Shown here piece by piece: positions 19,805-29,518 of a stretch of 64,000 bases of DNA (position 1 is its first letter; the number at the start of each line of letters is the position of its first letter). Below the pieces are notes generated by a model. That model was not told the DNA's origin and did no database searches. It was given only the letters and a program-made list of their open reading frames with translations. The position numbers and the translations under genes were made by a program. The stretch comes from an uncultured Opitutales bacterium (GTDB lineage: Bacteria; Verrucomicrobiota; Verrucomicrobiia; Opitutales; Coraliomargaritaceae). Location of the stretch: NCBI GenBank assembly GCA_937775295.1, contig CALKBZ010000033.1:1-64000 (forward strand), read 5' to 3'.

Positions 19805-21619
19805 CTAATTTGAAATTCGGCGAGACCGATCATATCGAGAGTTTTCTAAAGCGAGGAATGATGTATCCGGCTTAACTGGCCGAATACCTAGATAAGCGAT
19901 ACAGGCTTCCGCAATATTGCGAAAGGCTGGCGCAGAAACGGTACCCCCATAGCCAACACCCTTGCACTGAGGATCATCCACCACAACGGTGATGACCAAA
20001 GCAGGTGTATCGGCGGGGAAAAAACCGCTAAAAGAAGCCACGTGATGTTGGCGAGAGTATTGACCATTGATGATCTTCTGAGTCGTGCCAGTTTTACCAG
20101 CGACAACATAATTGTCGATAAAGGCTCTACGAGCAGTGCCCTCTTTACCGACTACATCGACCAACATATCGGCAACTATTTTAGCCACTTCAGTGGACAC
20201 CACACGACGCTTAGCTTTAGGCGAAAAGCGAACCACATCATTGCCATCGGCATCAAAAACACGTTGCGCAATCAATGGCTCCATCAGCACACCCTTATTT
20301 GCAATCACCGACATCGCACCATGGATCTGCATCGGCGTGGCACTCACAGCGTGGCCCATCGGTAAACGCGTGATCGTCAGACCGTCCCAGTTCTTAACGG
20401 GATGCAATGTACCAGTCACCTCGCCACCCAAATCGAAACCACTCTTTTCACCAAACCCGAAGGCCTGCGCGTAATCGTGCAAACGGTCTTCACCTAATAT
20501 CATTCCAAGGTGTGCCGCGCCACGATTACTCGATTTCACAACGATATCGTGCATTGAAAGTGACTCATACGTATGGTGATCACCTGGAAGTTTGAGCGAA
20601 CGGCCCTTGTAGCTAATACGCGCGAGGCCGGTCTGAAATATATCTGCAGGATCGACAATTCCTTCATTCAATGCTGCCGCGGCAGGTACGATTTTGAAAG
20701 TTGAACCTGGCTCGATCAAATCGGTTAGTGCCCGATTGCGCTGCGAATCGATCGGATATTTTTTGGTATTGAAAAATTCGTTTGGATCGTAGGTCGGATA
20801 ATTCGCCATTGCTAACACTGCACCAGTCGATGGTTCACTCACGATGATACTGACACTCTGTGGATCGAATTCCGCAGCCAAACGAGCAATCTCTTTTTCG
20901 ACAATGTGCTGTACCATGAGATCCACGCTGAGTGCCACATTCAGGCCATCTGCATGATCCACTTCACGCTCACGAAACTGAGCCATTTCGCGACGACGAC
21001 CATCGCGCTCAGTTTCGCGCCAACCATCTTGACCGCGCAAATAATAATCAAAGAAACGTTCGACTCCATTTACTGGAGTTTCTTCGTGATTCACATAGCC
21101 TAAGATATGCGCAGCCAGTTGGCCACCGGGATATGTACGGCTGTATTTTCGATTTCCATAGACGCCCTTGATGCCCAATTCACAAACTGAGTCGTAAGTA
21201 TCTTCGTCCAGTCCTTTGGCCAAATACGCCCATTTAATAAGACTCACTTCTTTAGCACGTACAGAGCCTTTACGCGTCTTCGTATTGATCGCTTTTTCGA
21301 TCTCCGCCAACGGCTGACCAATCAATGCGGCAAGCGCTGACAACTTGTCGTTATCTTCCTCACGAACAGACTGCGGATCAACGCCGAGATCAATTCTAGT
21401 ATGCGTGGTCGCAAGCAAGTTACCTCGATTATCTACAACGTTACCACGCCGTGCTTCAACTACTTGCACCATCTTACGATTGTTTTCAACATGCTCAAGT
21501 AGCTCTTGCTGCTCCCATACATGCAAGTAGAACAAACGCCCAACCAAGACGCAAAACGCAAAAGCGACTGCGGTCGAAACGAGTGCTGCACGTGCAGTGG
21601 ATACGAATGCTCTACTCAT
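19805..21619 (-). CDS. ftsI: penicillin-binding protein FtsI (PBP3-type transpeptidase)
   Basis: Septal peptidoglycan transpeptidase with one N-terminal membrane helix (about residues 8-31). A dimerisation domain follows, beginning ARRGNVVDNRGNLLATT. The transpeptidase motifs are all present: SxxK in EPGSTFKIVPA, SxN in KSSNRGAAHLG and KTG in VAGKTGTTQKI. No PASTA domain is evident. Length is 604 residues, normal for the family. It lies between the ftsL-like gene and murE, the usual place for ftsI. Confidence 0.95.
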   Translation of the reverse strand: MSRAFVSTARAALVSTAVAFAFCVLVGRLFYLHVWEQQELLEHVENNRKMVQVVEARRGNVVDNRGNLLATTHTRIDLGVDPQSVREEDNDKLSALAALIGQPLAEIEKAINTKTRKGSVRAKEVSLIKWAYLAKGLDEDTYDSVCELGIKGVYGNRKYSRTYPGGQLAAHILGYVNHEETPVNGVERFFDYYLRGQDGWRETERDGRRREMAQFREREVDHADGLNVALSVDLMVQHIVEKEIARLAAEFDPQSVSIIVSEPSTGAVLAMANYPTYDPNEFFNTKKYPIDSQRNRALTDLIEPGSTFKIVPAAAALNEGIVDPADIFQTGLARISYKGRSLKLPGDHHTYESLSMHDIVVKSSNRGAAHLGMILGEDRLHDYAQAFGFGEKSGFDLGGEVTGTLHPVKNWDGLTITRLPMGHAVSATPMQIHGAMSVIANKGVLMEPLIAQRVFDADGNDVVRFSPKAKRRVVSTEVAKIVADMLVDVVGKEGTARRAFIDNYVVAGKTGTTQKIINGQYSRQHHVASFSGFFPADTPALVITVVVDDPQCKGVGYGGTVSAPAFRNIAEACIAYLGIRPVKPDTSFLALENSRYDRSRRISN

Positions 21620-21844
21620 AAAAAAACCTAAGCGCTGTGGTTGAGTGAGCGACTGCCTTTATAGTGACGAGCGAGTCGGCTCATCGTACAGTTCGATGGT
21701 CGCAGCGGCTCAACTTGATTGCTTTTCCTCGCATCACAAACAGCGCTACTCGAACGCTCGATCAGAACATGCGGAGCCAATGGCAGGGATCTACCAACAC
21801 GGTAATAATCAGACGTCACATACATAATAATAGAGGTTAGGTGG

Positions 21845-22222
21845 TTAGCGTTGAGTGTTCAGATCGAGAAATGCCAGGTCCATGGATGCTTCGTAAGCCT
21901 CAGAGATTGCGTAAGCTCGGCCACTCGAGGCATTGCTTTCGCGCACCCAGACAATTTGGTTATCCAACGAAGGACGCAGCGTGTCGGCTACTTTGCCTTG
22001 GAGCACAACTGGCTGATGCATTGCAGCAATACGCTCGTCGAGGTAACGCAGTTTGCGGACAGTTTCTGCAAGCTGTGACTCAACCTGTTGGCTGCGCTGT
22101 GCTGTGCGAGAGATCTGCTGCTGCATCCAAACAATGGCAAAGCCACTGCCAACAGTGATCGCGATCATCGCGACCACGAAAAAGAAAATACGGCCTCGGG
22201 CTTTTTGGGATATGTTATTCAT
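21845..22222 (-). CDS. FtsL-like bitopic division protein
   Basis: A 125-residue protein with a short basic cytoplasmic N-terminus (ISQKARGR), one membrane helix (IFFFVVAMIAITVGSGFAIVW) and then a coiled-coil-like segment (SQQVESQLAETVRKLRYLDERIAAM). This layout and the position between rsmH and ftsI match FtsL, which joins the FtsQLB divisome complex. FtsL sequences diverge greatly, so the call rests on topology and synteny. The start at 22222 is preferred to the open frame reaching 22276, which overlaps rsmH. A 225-bp gap without a convincing gene separates it from ftsI. Confidence 0.7.
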   Translation of the reverse strand: MNNISQKARGRIFFFVVAMIAITVGSGFAIVWMQQQISRTAQRSQQVESQLAETVRKLRYLDERIAAMHQPVVLQGKVADTLRPSLDNQIVWVRESNASSGRAYAISEAYEASMDLAFLDLNTQR

Positions 22223-22235
22223 CGGGTAGTTGTTG

Positions 22236-23201
22236 TTAGTCGTTGGAAAGCTTACGAATAGCACGCATACGGGCACTGCGGCTACGTGGGTTCATTTTAA
22301 TTTCCTCTGCCGAAGGGAGGATTGGGCGAGTCGAAACCATTTTGGCTTGGACAGTGCGTTCCTCGATTGGCCGGTAATCATTGGCGTGCTCAGGCCGCCC
22401 GGCCATCTTACGACAGAAGCGTTTGACGATGCGGTCTTCGAGCGAATGGAAGCTGATCGCAGCAAGCACACCACCTGGAGCCAAACGTTCAAACGCCGCA
22501 GGAAGGGCATGCTCGATCGCCTTCAACTCATCATTCACCTCAATGCGAATTCCTTGGAACGTGCGCGTCGCAGGGTTCACCGCTTTGCGTCCGTGTGGAG
22601 TCGGGCCAACCGCCTCGGCAACCAGAGCCGCGAGTGAATGCGTGCGCTGAAGTTTTCCAGTGCCACGTGCATCGATGATTGCTTGCACAACACGACGGTG
22701 GCGCTTCTCTTCGCCATAGTTACGAACGGCGCGCAGAAGCCCCTCCTCATCGGAAGTCTCTAGAAATTCTGCAGCGCTCATGCCCACGGTTGGGTTCATG
22801 CGCATATCAACCGGTGCATCGTGACGAAACGAAAAGCCGCGATCCGTTTGATCGAGTTGAAAAGAAGATAAACCGAAGTCAAAAAGGATACCATCAAACC
22901 CCGTCTCATCCAAATCAGCGAGGTCACCGAAATTCATCGGATAGAAGCTAAAACGCTGACCAAATTCATCCGTTACCAACTTCGCACGTTCCTGTGCATC
23001 AGGGTCGCGATCAATGGCGACCAGCTTCACATCTTCAGCCGCAGAGAGCAGCGCGCGCGCGTGGCCACCTCCTCCAAATGTTCCATCCAGAATCTTGGCA
23101 CCTGCACGCGGAGCCAACAGTTCCAACGTCTCTCGAAATAAGACGGGGACGTGGCCACTAAACGCAGCGGGATTCAAAGCATCATCGGCGGAAGAGCACA
23201 T
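22236..23201 (-). CDS. rsmH: 16S rRNA (cytosine-1402-N4)-methyltransferase RsmH
   Basis: Methylates C1402 in the ribosomal P site. The 321-residue product begins with the family stretch HVPVLFRETLELL. It has the SAM-binding motif ILDGTFGGGGHARALL, then ILFDFGLSSFQLD, RGFSFRHDAPVDMRM and the C-terminal NPRSRSARMRAIRK. Second gene of the cell-wall cluster; a 232-bp gap without a convincing gene separates it from mraZ. Confidence 0.97.
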   Translation of the reverse strand: MCSSADDALNPAAFSGHVPVLFRETLELLAPRAGAKILDGTFGGGGHARALLSAAEDVKLVAIDRDPDAQERAKLVTDEFGQRFSFYPMNFGDLADLDETGFDGILFDFGLSSFQLDQTDRGFSFRHDAPVDMRMNPTVGMSAAEFLETSDEEGLLRAVRNYGEEKRHRRVVQAIIDARGTGKLQRTHSLAALVAEAVGPTPHGRKAVNPATRTFQGIRIEVNDELKAIEHALPAAFERLAPGGVLAAISFHSLEDRIVKRFCRKMAGRPEHANDYRPIEERTVQAKMVSTRPILPSAEEIKMNPRSRSARMRAIRKLSND

Positions 23202-23433
23202 TTACACAGTTTTGTAGTAGAGAGATTGTTGTTTGTTTGCGGTGCTGCGCACTTTCGCGACGGAGCAAGGCACTGCGAACAGTGTCAGCGAATTGCACTG
23301 GACTACGCGGGGGACTCGTGAACTGCCACTCAGTGCGACGTTCACTTCTCGGATGCCTGATGTCACCTGAGCTTCTGAAATTTTCACGAGAGATTGTTTC
23401 GAATATATTACGCATGGCTTGAGGTATTTGGGG

Positions 23434-23907
23434 TTAGAGGCCGAACCGTGTGAAGACGGCAGCACGAGTCGCTGGGTCACTTGGCCCCTCGGCCAGAGCA
23501 GCATCTCGGATTTCTTCGCTGTAAATATTAAAAGTGGACATGATGCCAACGAGGACAGCGCCCTTTTTGATCTGAGCATGCTGCACTAATTTCTCGTTCA
23601 AATTAATGCGCCCTTGCTTATCGCAGCTAAACTGGTGAGCCATTGACATCAGCTCCACAACCATGCGTTGCCCTTCGATGTCACTCGAAGGGATGGCATC
23701 GATTTTCTCCTCCAACTGAGCAATTCGCTTTGGAGAAAGCACACTAACGAATGCCTCTGAACCCTCCTCAATACTCGGCAACGCTAAGAAATAATTCTCC
23801 GAACTATCCCCCTTTGGGCGCCATGCAGCGGGCATCGTTAGGCGACCTTTGTCGTCTAAACTATGGCGAAATTCGCCAATAAAACCTCCTGTATTAAATA
23901 ATCCCAT
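23434..23907 (-). CDS. mraZ: transcriptional regulator MraZ
   Basis: DNA-binding regulator of the division and cell-wall cluster, made of two AbrB-like swapped-hairpin repeats. The first is visible as [22 protein letters not shown] and the second as [11 protein letters not shown]-like [15 protein letters not shown]. From the ATG at 23907 the product is 157 residues; the frame stays open to 23958, but that stretch is the operator and promoter. The gene heads the cluster, and its own operator lies immediately upstream, so autoregulation is expected. Confidence 0.95.
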   Translation of the reverse strand: MGLFNTGGFIGEFRHSLDDKGRLTMPAAWRPKGDSSENYFLALPSIEEGSEAFVSVLSPKRIAQLEEKIDAIPSSDIEGQRMVVELMSMAHQFSCDKQGRINLNEKLVQHAQIKKGAVLVGIMSTFNIYSEEIRDAALAEGPSDPATRAAVFTRFGL

Positions 23908-23920
23908 GTGCACCGATGTA

Positions 23921-23963
23921 AACCAATACCCCCCATAACGCCCCACTTCGCCCCACACGTCAA
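23921..23963 (-). promoter_or_regulatory. MraZ operator (three TGGGG boxes) overlapping a promoter
   Basis: On the minus strand TGGGG occurs at 23951-23955, 23941-23945 and 23931-23935, spaced exactly 10 bp apart. A degenerate fourth box (TGGTT) follows at the same phase. This is the known MraZ-box architecture of short G-rich direct repeats one helical turn apart. A -35-like TTGACG (23958-23963) lies just outside the first box, and CGTTAT at 23935-23940, 17 bp on, could be the -10. Bound MraZ would cover the promoter. Confidence 0.85.
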
Positions 23964-24472
23964 GTTTTTTCCTGTAATGAATTAACTATGAACAAGTTGT
24001 GGATAAGCAATTTAAGTCACTTCAGACAAAGGATTTGAGTGACTTATTAACAGGAAATAAAGTCCACTGGGAACATGATCCACTCGCTAATTTCCCTCCC
24101 ACGCGCGCATCTTACCTACCCAAAAAGTATTTTACATCCGCCAAGTCATCAATCTGGCCAAATTTGCCCAAAAAGTAGGCATCACGCACTTTTAGGGAAT
24201 GGCATTGATAGAACGCTCACACATCGCTCAACCAGGCTAGCTGCAGCTTACGCCTGCATACTGCAAAATTCTTAGCAAGTAGCGTCGACTCGACCTCGTT
24301 AACAGCAACAACAGCTCAAGGTGGGCGAGTCGTTCATTCTCTGATCACTGTCGACAGCCCAAACAGGCGCCGCCTGACTACACCGAGGCATCGGCGAACA
24401 GGTTGACAACCATACTCGGCGACTTGCACCAAGACAGGCTTATAATTTAGAAGCGCCACGGAGCGCGAGGAT
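23964..24472. other. intergenic region upstream of mraZ, with one perfect DnaA box
   Basis: No credible gene is seen. A TGTGGATAA (23998-24006) is the reverse complement of the consensus DnaA box TTATCCACA. Just beyond it is an 8-bp inverted repeat (AAGTCACT at 24014-24021, AGTGACTT at 24038-24045). Only one box is evident, so this is not an origin by itself. The rest, up to the M16 peptidase stop, shows nothing I can name. Confidence 0.5.
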
Positions 24473-27058
24473 CTACGCCTCTGGCTGGACGACAATGCGG
24501 ACCTGACGCTGTGCATCGAAGAACTCTTTGGCAAATTCCGCCATCGCAGTCGCATCGACGCGGTCGAGTTCATCAGCATGCTTCGCGTCGTCATCGAGTG
24601 GCAACTCATAGGTTATATTAATTGCGGTATGCATTGCTCGAGCTCCGATAGTCTGACGCCCCATCGGCCGAGCCGCTTTGAGACGTGTGCGACAACGCGC
24701 CAACTCCTCCTCAGTTACCTCACCTGCCGCTACACGTGCGATTTCGGCATCGATTTCGACAATCACTTCAGCTGCCTGACTCGGATGCGTGCCGGCATAA
24801 AATACAAACATGCTGGCGTGCAAGCCGACCACTCGGCTCGAACCGACATAGTATGCCATACCCTTGTCCTCACGCACGCGCTCGAACAACCGACTTGACA
24901 TACCACTAAAGAGCTCGTTCAGCATTTCGCCGACAGCATAGCGCTCGTCCTTGATGCCCACATCAGGATACGCCTGCAGCACGACAGCTTGCTCGCGGTC
25001 CATCACCTCTACCACATTCACCGCTTCAGCAGGACCCGGATAGCTCGGCGTTTGATCCACCGTAAAAGGTTCCGTACTGATGCCTGCCTCCAGCAAGGGC
25101 TCAAGACGTGCCTGTAAATCTGCCCGATCGAAATCGCCACTTACAGAGATTACCACATTCGACGCAGTCACTAAGCGTTCAAAATGCGCGACCACATCTA
25201 AACGTGTCAACTGCTCCAGATCCGCAACACGGCCATCCGAGGCAATCGCGAACGGATGCTCACCGAAAAATCGCTCACGCAATTTACGAAAACCATAATC
25301 AAGGATCTCGTCGTCCTCTTCTTTGAGGTTGGCGATCTGCGCCTCCAACTCGGTGCGGAATGTCGCCTCGTCAAAAATTGGACACGTTAAAGCATCACTT
25401 AACAAATCGAGCGCCACGTCGACATCCGAGGGCAGCACCTCGATTGCGAAGCTTAGTGTATTATTACCGCCGGCCGCGGAAAAGCTGCCTCCGATACTAT
25501 CGATAAGGGTCGAGATTTCAGAGGCACTTCGATGAGCAGTATCTTTGGTCAACAATTCAGCAAGCACCTCTGAAACACCACGTTGCTCGGTCGGCTCATA
25601 AAAAGGCCCGCCGCGCATCACACAACGTATATGCACCTTCGGCAAACGCTTGTCTTCCTGCAGCAGCAGACGTGCCCCACTGTTGAATTCGATCAGCTCA
25701 AACGGGTCCAGCGACAAGAACTCGGCAATACTTTCAGACTGAGCCGCTGCTGCATCAGGCTTCGGCCCTAGCGTGACTGCCGACATGCCTTCTTCGACCA
25801 AATACGTGCGCGCGACTGCTTGTAAATCTTGAGGAGTCACCGACTGCAAACGCTTCAAATAGCGGCGACTATAGTAAATATCACCAATTACCACCTCACC
25901 AGTTCCCAAACGAGAGGCCTGCCCACTCATTGTTTTGCGACCATTAATCTCGCCGCTCAGCGCTTGACGGCAGGCCTTCTCAACGACCGCTTCGCAAAAC
26001 CCGACTTCGCAGACTTCGCGGATCACTGCGTGAATCGCACTTTCGACCTCGCCCTGCTGCTCTGGATCACAGACATATGAAATCCAGAAAAGCCCGCGCC
26101 CACCAGGATTCCAATTACGGCAATCAATATAGTGCACGAGCTTCTGCTGATTACGCAGACGCTCCCACAGCAGCGAACTTTCGCCGCCACCCAGAGCATG
26201 TGCCAGTGCATCCAGCCGCGGCGAATCCGGGTGACTCAAATGCGGCACCTTAAAACCGATGCCACCACGAAAAATGTTATAATCCCCAACGATTTCCTCT
26301 CTGCGTGTTGCCAGTTGGATTGGTTCTTGTTCGATTTGAACGGGAGCTAAACGACCCCGCGCGGCTTGACCAAAAGTCGCTTCGACCTCACGCAAGCAAT
26401 CCTCCGGCGTCACGGCACCGACAATAGACACCACGATGTTGTTTGGAACATAGCGAGATTTGTAATACGCATCGAGCTCATCACGTGTGACCTGCTCATA
26501 CAGAGCACGATGCCCGATCACTGGCTCGCGATAGGGATGGCATTGAAACGCAGTGCGAAACAGCGCCTGACTGAGTTGACGATCCGGATCGTCCAAGCCC
26601 ATATCAATCTCACGGAGGATCACATCGCGCTCACGCTCGACTTCTGCTGCAGGTAAAGTTGAATGCAGCACGATATCCGAGAGCACATCGACCATCTGCG
26701 TAAACGCCTGAGACGGTGCATCAATATAATAGACTGTGCGGTCAAAGGTCGTGTATGCATTGATACCTCCGCCCATGGCGTGCACCTCACGACTGATACT
26801 CTTGCCATCGCGACGTGCAGTGCCCTTAAACAGCAAATGCTCAAGATAGTGCGATAAGCCAGAACCGATCAGCCCACCCTCATGAATGCTGCCAGTCTTC
26901 ACCCACACTTGCACCGAGACGACCTCGCTGGAGAAATCAGGACGGTGCACGAGCGTGAGCCCATTATCCAAAACATGGCGTTCGACGGGTGCCTTGAAAA
27001 GGCGCTCGATAATATCGTGCGAGGCAGTGGCAGAGAAAAGACTGGTGGAAAGATCCAT
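24473..27058 (-). CDS. M16-family zinc metallopeptidase, two-domain
   Basis: An 861-residue peptidase with two M16 domains in one chain. The inverted zinc motif HxxEH is H70-Y-L-E73-H74, and the third ligand is E150 in ILREIDMG, the proper distance away. The usual R/Y motif is not checked. The second domain, from about residue 430, lacks HxxEH and is the inactive partner (GVSEVLAELLTKDT). Such proteins, called PqqL- or YmxG-like, degrade peptides; no signal peptide is evident, so it is probably cytoplasmic. It is monocistronic. Confidence 0.9.
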   Translation of the reverse strand: MDLSTSLFSATASHDIIERLFKAPVERHVLDNGLTLVHRPDFSSEVVSVQVWVKTGSIHEGGLIGSGLSHYLEHLLFKGTARRDGKSISREVHAMGGGINAYTTFDRTVYYIDAPSQAFTQMVDVLSDIVLHSTLPAAEVERERDVILREIDMGLDDPDRQLSQALFRTAFQCHPYREPVIGHRALYEQVTRDELDAYYKSRYVPNNIVVSIVGAVTPEDCLREVEATFGQAARGRLAPVQIEQEPIQLATRREEIVGDYNIFRGGIGFKVPHLSHPDSPRLDALAHALGGGESSLLWERLRNQQKLVHYIDCRNWNPGGRGLFWISYVCDPEQQGEVESAIHAVIREVCEVGFCEAVVEKACRQALSGEINGRKTMSGQASRLGTGEVVIGDIYYSRRYLKRLQSVTPQDLQAVARTYLVEEGMSAVTLGPKPDAAAAQSESIAEFLSLDPFELIEFNSGARLLLQEDKRLPKVHIRCVMRGGPFYEPTEQRGVSEVLAELLTKDTAHRSASEISTLIDSIGGSFSAAGGNNTLSFAIEVLPSDVDVALDLLSDALTCPIFDEATFRTELEAQIANLKEEDDEILDYGFRKLRERFFGEHPFAIASDGRVADLEQLTRLDVVAHFERLVTASNVVISVSGDFDRADLQARLEPLLEAGISTEPFTVDQTPSYPGPAEAVNVVEVMDREQAVVLQAYPDVGIKDERYAVGEMLNELFSGMSSRLFERVREDKGMAYYVGSSRVVGLHASMFVFYAGTHPSQAAEVIVEIDAEIARVAAGEVTEEELARCRTRLKAARPMGRQTIGARAMHTAINITYELPLDDDAKHADELDRVDATAMAEFAKEFFDAQRQVRIVVQPEA

Positions 27059-27215
27059 ATATTTGATAAAAGTAATTCGGTTCGTATCACGATTTCGATA
27101 CTAAGTTTCAAGGGAAACAAGCTATTTTAGCGACGGGAGCAACCCCTGGTTAAAGTTATAATTCTTCAAGGTAATCGCTCTCTGCTCTTATACATGCCTC
27201 AAGCATTTATATTAG

Positions 27216-27729
27216 ATTCGAATTCCCTCACGAGATCAGCTGATCGATTTCGCTCAAAGAGTCTACTTCATCCTACATGAATCCAAGGGCACACCTCTCC
27301 TGCCACCAGAGCAGAAACGGGTGCCCAAACAGTAGCTACGCTATAAGCCGCTGTGGCCGTCGCTAACAAAGCTCAAGGCATCAAGCCCTAAGCCTTTGAT
27401 GAATCCGATGGATGAGTTCCCAAGGGCACCGCCTGATGGACAACAGGAGTTGGAAACATATGTGCTGTAATTACAGGCCGACAGCATCAATCGCGAAGAA
27501 CTGCTCAACCAACGGGGAAAAACCTAGCGCACGCGATCTCGAATAAAACGAACGCGCAGCCCTGCTAGAGAAACGCAAGGTACTCTACCAACGTGAAGTT
27601 TACGTCTAAGAGTGCGAGAACACACTAGTGGCGCAATCCATAATTCTAACAGCATGCGAAACACAGGTGGAGCAGCGCGAAGAAGACGTTCCCACCCAAA
27701 CCAAAAGCACTAACTTCTCACCGGCATAA
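27216..27729 (+). pseudogene. decayed gene of unknown family (coiled-coil rich)
   Basis: This gap between two leftward genes keeps a coding-like frame on the + strand. It is interrupted by stops at 27333 and 27468 and shifts frame near 27523. The pieces join as an amphipathic helical protein: DFAQRVYFILHESKG, then QQELETYVL, LQADSINREELLNQRG, NERAALLEKRKVLYQREVYV and ECENTLVAQS. Stops inside the second frame confirm decay. The heptad-like charge pattern suggests a coiled coil. I do not recognise the family. Confidence 0.5.
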
Positions 27730-27756
27730 AACTTAGAACGATTCGTCGTAAGTACC

Positions 27757-28182
27757 TTAACGCAAGCGAGGGCGCTTAATCGTCGGTTTGATCGAGGGCA
27801 CATAAGGTGCATCAAAGGCGGTTTTAAAGTCATAACCGACATTAAAATCCTCGGGGCTGTCTTGATCGGTTTTCCCTAGCACCCGACAAGCGACCAGATT
27901 GAACACGATATTGCCAAAATCGCGGCAATTAGTGATCCCCCAGAATTCGAGCACAGAACGCGTCATCGGACCGTACTGCTCCAACGAATAGAGCCGAATT
28001 CCCTCCAGTAATTGCTGGCCGCTTAGGTGATTGGAATCGTTCAGCTCGCCTTGCTTGGCCATTTCCTTCAAACTAAAGTCCAATGCTCGCCTCAAAAAGT
28101 AGTACGCACCACGCGCATAGCGTGGATCGTCCTTACGTATGGCATGGATAACTTCGTTAAAATCTCGGTTTGGTTCATTCAC
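27757..28182 (-). CDS. Minf_1886-family conserved protein
   Basis: A 141-residue soluble protein beginning NEPNRDFNEVIHAIRKDDPRY, then AYYFLRRALDFSL, HLSGQQLLEGIRLYSLEQYG and FWGITNCRDFGNIVFNLV. This is the pattern of the Minf_1886 family, uncharacterised proteins of Verrucomicrobia and Planctomycetes. No catalytic motif is evident. It is the clearest single taxonomic marker in the window. The function is unknown. Confidence 0.8.
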   Translation of the reverse strand: MNEPNRDFNEVIHAIRKDDPRYARGAYYFLRRALDFSLKEMAKQGELNDSNHLSGQQLLEGIRLYSLEQYGPMTRSVLEFWGITNCRDFGNIVFNLVACRVLGKTDQDSPEDFNVGYDFKTAFDAPYVPSIKPTIKRPRLR

Positions 28183-28284
28183 TAAAATTGAATAGAAGTC
28201 GAAATCGAGCAGACGTCAACTATGTGCACAGGCAATCGCCACTCCACGAGTCATTGAGCATCTAACCACGACAACGCCGAGGTC

Positions 28285-29337
28285 CTATTCGCCCTCAGAA
28301 AAAACAGTCGTCGCTTCAACCGATTCATCAAAATCTTTCAAGCTAAAGTTGAAAATTGGCAACAACAGGATTAGTCCGACGCAGGTAAATCCTAAAATTG
28401 CGAACCCCGTCACATCATGCACACTGCCAATATCACCAACCAAAGGTAGCACCCAATGTGCATCGATCGCTTGAGAGCCATAATTATAAGCCCACAAAGT
28501 TAGAAATATGCTACGAATCAGATTGGTCAGCACCGCAAAACACATCGCCGCGGCGACCAGCAGGACTTTCTTCCAGAAACGATTCAGAAAAACCGCAGCC
28601 AAAAACGAGCCGGAAAACAAACATGCCGTCAACGAACGGATGCCCGAACACGCCTCTTCCACCCCCACTTGCCCTTCAGGTAGAAGCAACACATTGCCCT
28701 CTCGCTCAATCGCATAGCCTATAATATCAAATAGATTAAACACCACGATCGTCACTTTCGTCAGCAAAAACACACGAATCTCGGTCTCAACCACCGACAC
28801 CATCGGCGCTGAAATTAGCCAGATCAGCGCCGGAAATAGAAACAATCCAGTCAGCATCAAGCGGCTCTTCAACGACAGCGGCTGACCATCGATACGCTCC
28901 TTGGTCATTATAAAGATCACACTGAGCAGTAAACCACCGAAGCCAGCAGCAATCGCCAACGAAGCTGGATTTTGCGGGCCAGTCACCGAGCGCAGTAACG
29001 CACCGATAGCGAAAAGGCTTAATCCGCCGAGAAACACTGCATATGCGAGCCACTCAAACAACTGCGTAAAAACAGGAGCGACCGGAGCAGCAGGTATGGC
29101 AACCACATCCGGGGCCTCGCCTCGCAGCAAATAGCTGCGGATCACTGGCCAACGGTCATAAAGCACATAGATCGCAAATAGCGGCACCAGATAGCCGAAA
29201 CTATAATCCTCACGTGCGCCCCACCAGTAGAACTGATCCCAGATCGTATAAACTGCGAAACCAAGCAGCATAGCGATGGCAACGAGTTGATCTCGAGCTA
29301 AATTTTTAAAACTGAATGCTTGGGCTGAATCACTCAC
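28285..29337 (-). CDS. exosortase (PEP-CTERM-processing transpeptidase family)
   Basis: Integral membrane cysteine protease/transpeptidase of the exosortase/archaeosortase family, thought to cut PEP-CTERM proteins and pass them to the cell surface. The 350-residue product has about eight to ten helices. The proposed catalytic residues are visible: cysteine in GVEEACSGIRSL, arginine in LTNLIRSIFLT and histidine in GSVHDVTGFA. No EpsI-like partner domain is fused. A broken PEP-CTERM-type protein lies 6 kb away at 35303-36189. Monocistronic and divergent from the HIT gene. Confidence 0.93.
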   Translation of the reverse strand: MSDSAQAFSFKNLARDQLVAIAMLLGFAVYTIWDQFYWWGAREDYSFGYLVPLFAIYVLYDRWPVIRSYLLRGEAPDVVAIPAAPVAPVFTQLFEWLAYAVFLGGLSLFAIGALLRSVTGPQNPASLAIAAGFGGLLLSVIFIMTKERIDGQPLSLKSRLMLTGLFLFPALIWLISAPMVSVVETEIRVFLLTKVTIVVFNLFDIIGYAIEREGNVLLLPEGQVGVEEACSGIRSLTACLFSGSFLAAVFLNRFWKKVLLVAAAMCFAVLTNLIRSIFLTLWAYNYGSQAIDAHWVLPLVGDIGSVHDVTGFAILGFTCVGLILLLPIFNFSLKDFDESVEATTVFSEGE

Positions 29338-29518
29338 GATGGGAAAAAAGAGGTCGAGGTAAAATAATTAAAATGCTAATTTATGAAAGTCTCTGTCGGT
29401 AAAGGCAACCATCAAAAAGCTCACAGCAAACGACAATATTACTAAAAAAGGACTAAAAACTCACCTCAATAAATAATCGACGCCACAAGATAGTACTCTA
29501 CTATTATGGGTCATTTTT

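Noticed and set aside
19720-19833. Longer murE start at 19833
   Set aside because: The extra 38 codons overlap ftsI and do not resemble MurE; the ATG at 19719 gives family length.
23202-23579. Minus-strand ORFs (77 and 125 codons) between rsmH and mraZ
   Set aside because: The longer one overlaps mraZ in another frame and neither has family features or a sensible start; most likely chance frames in the gap.
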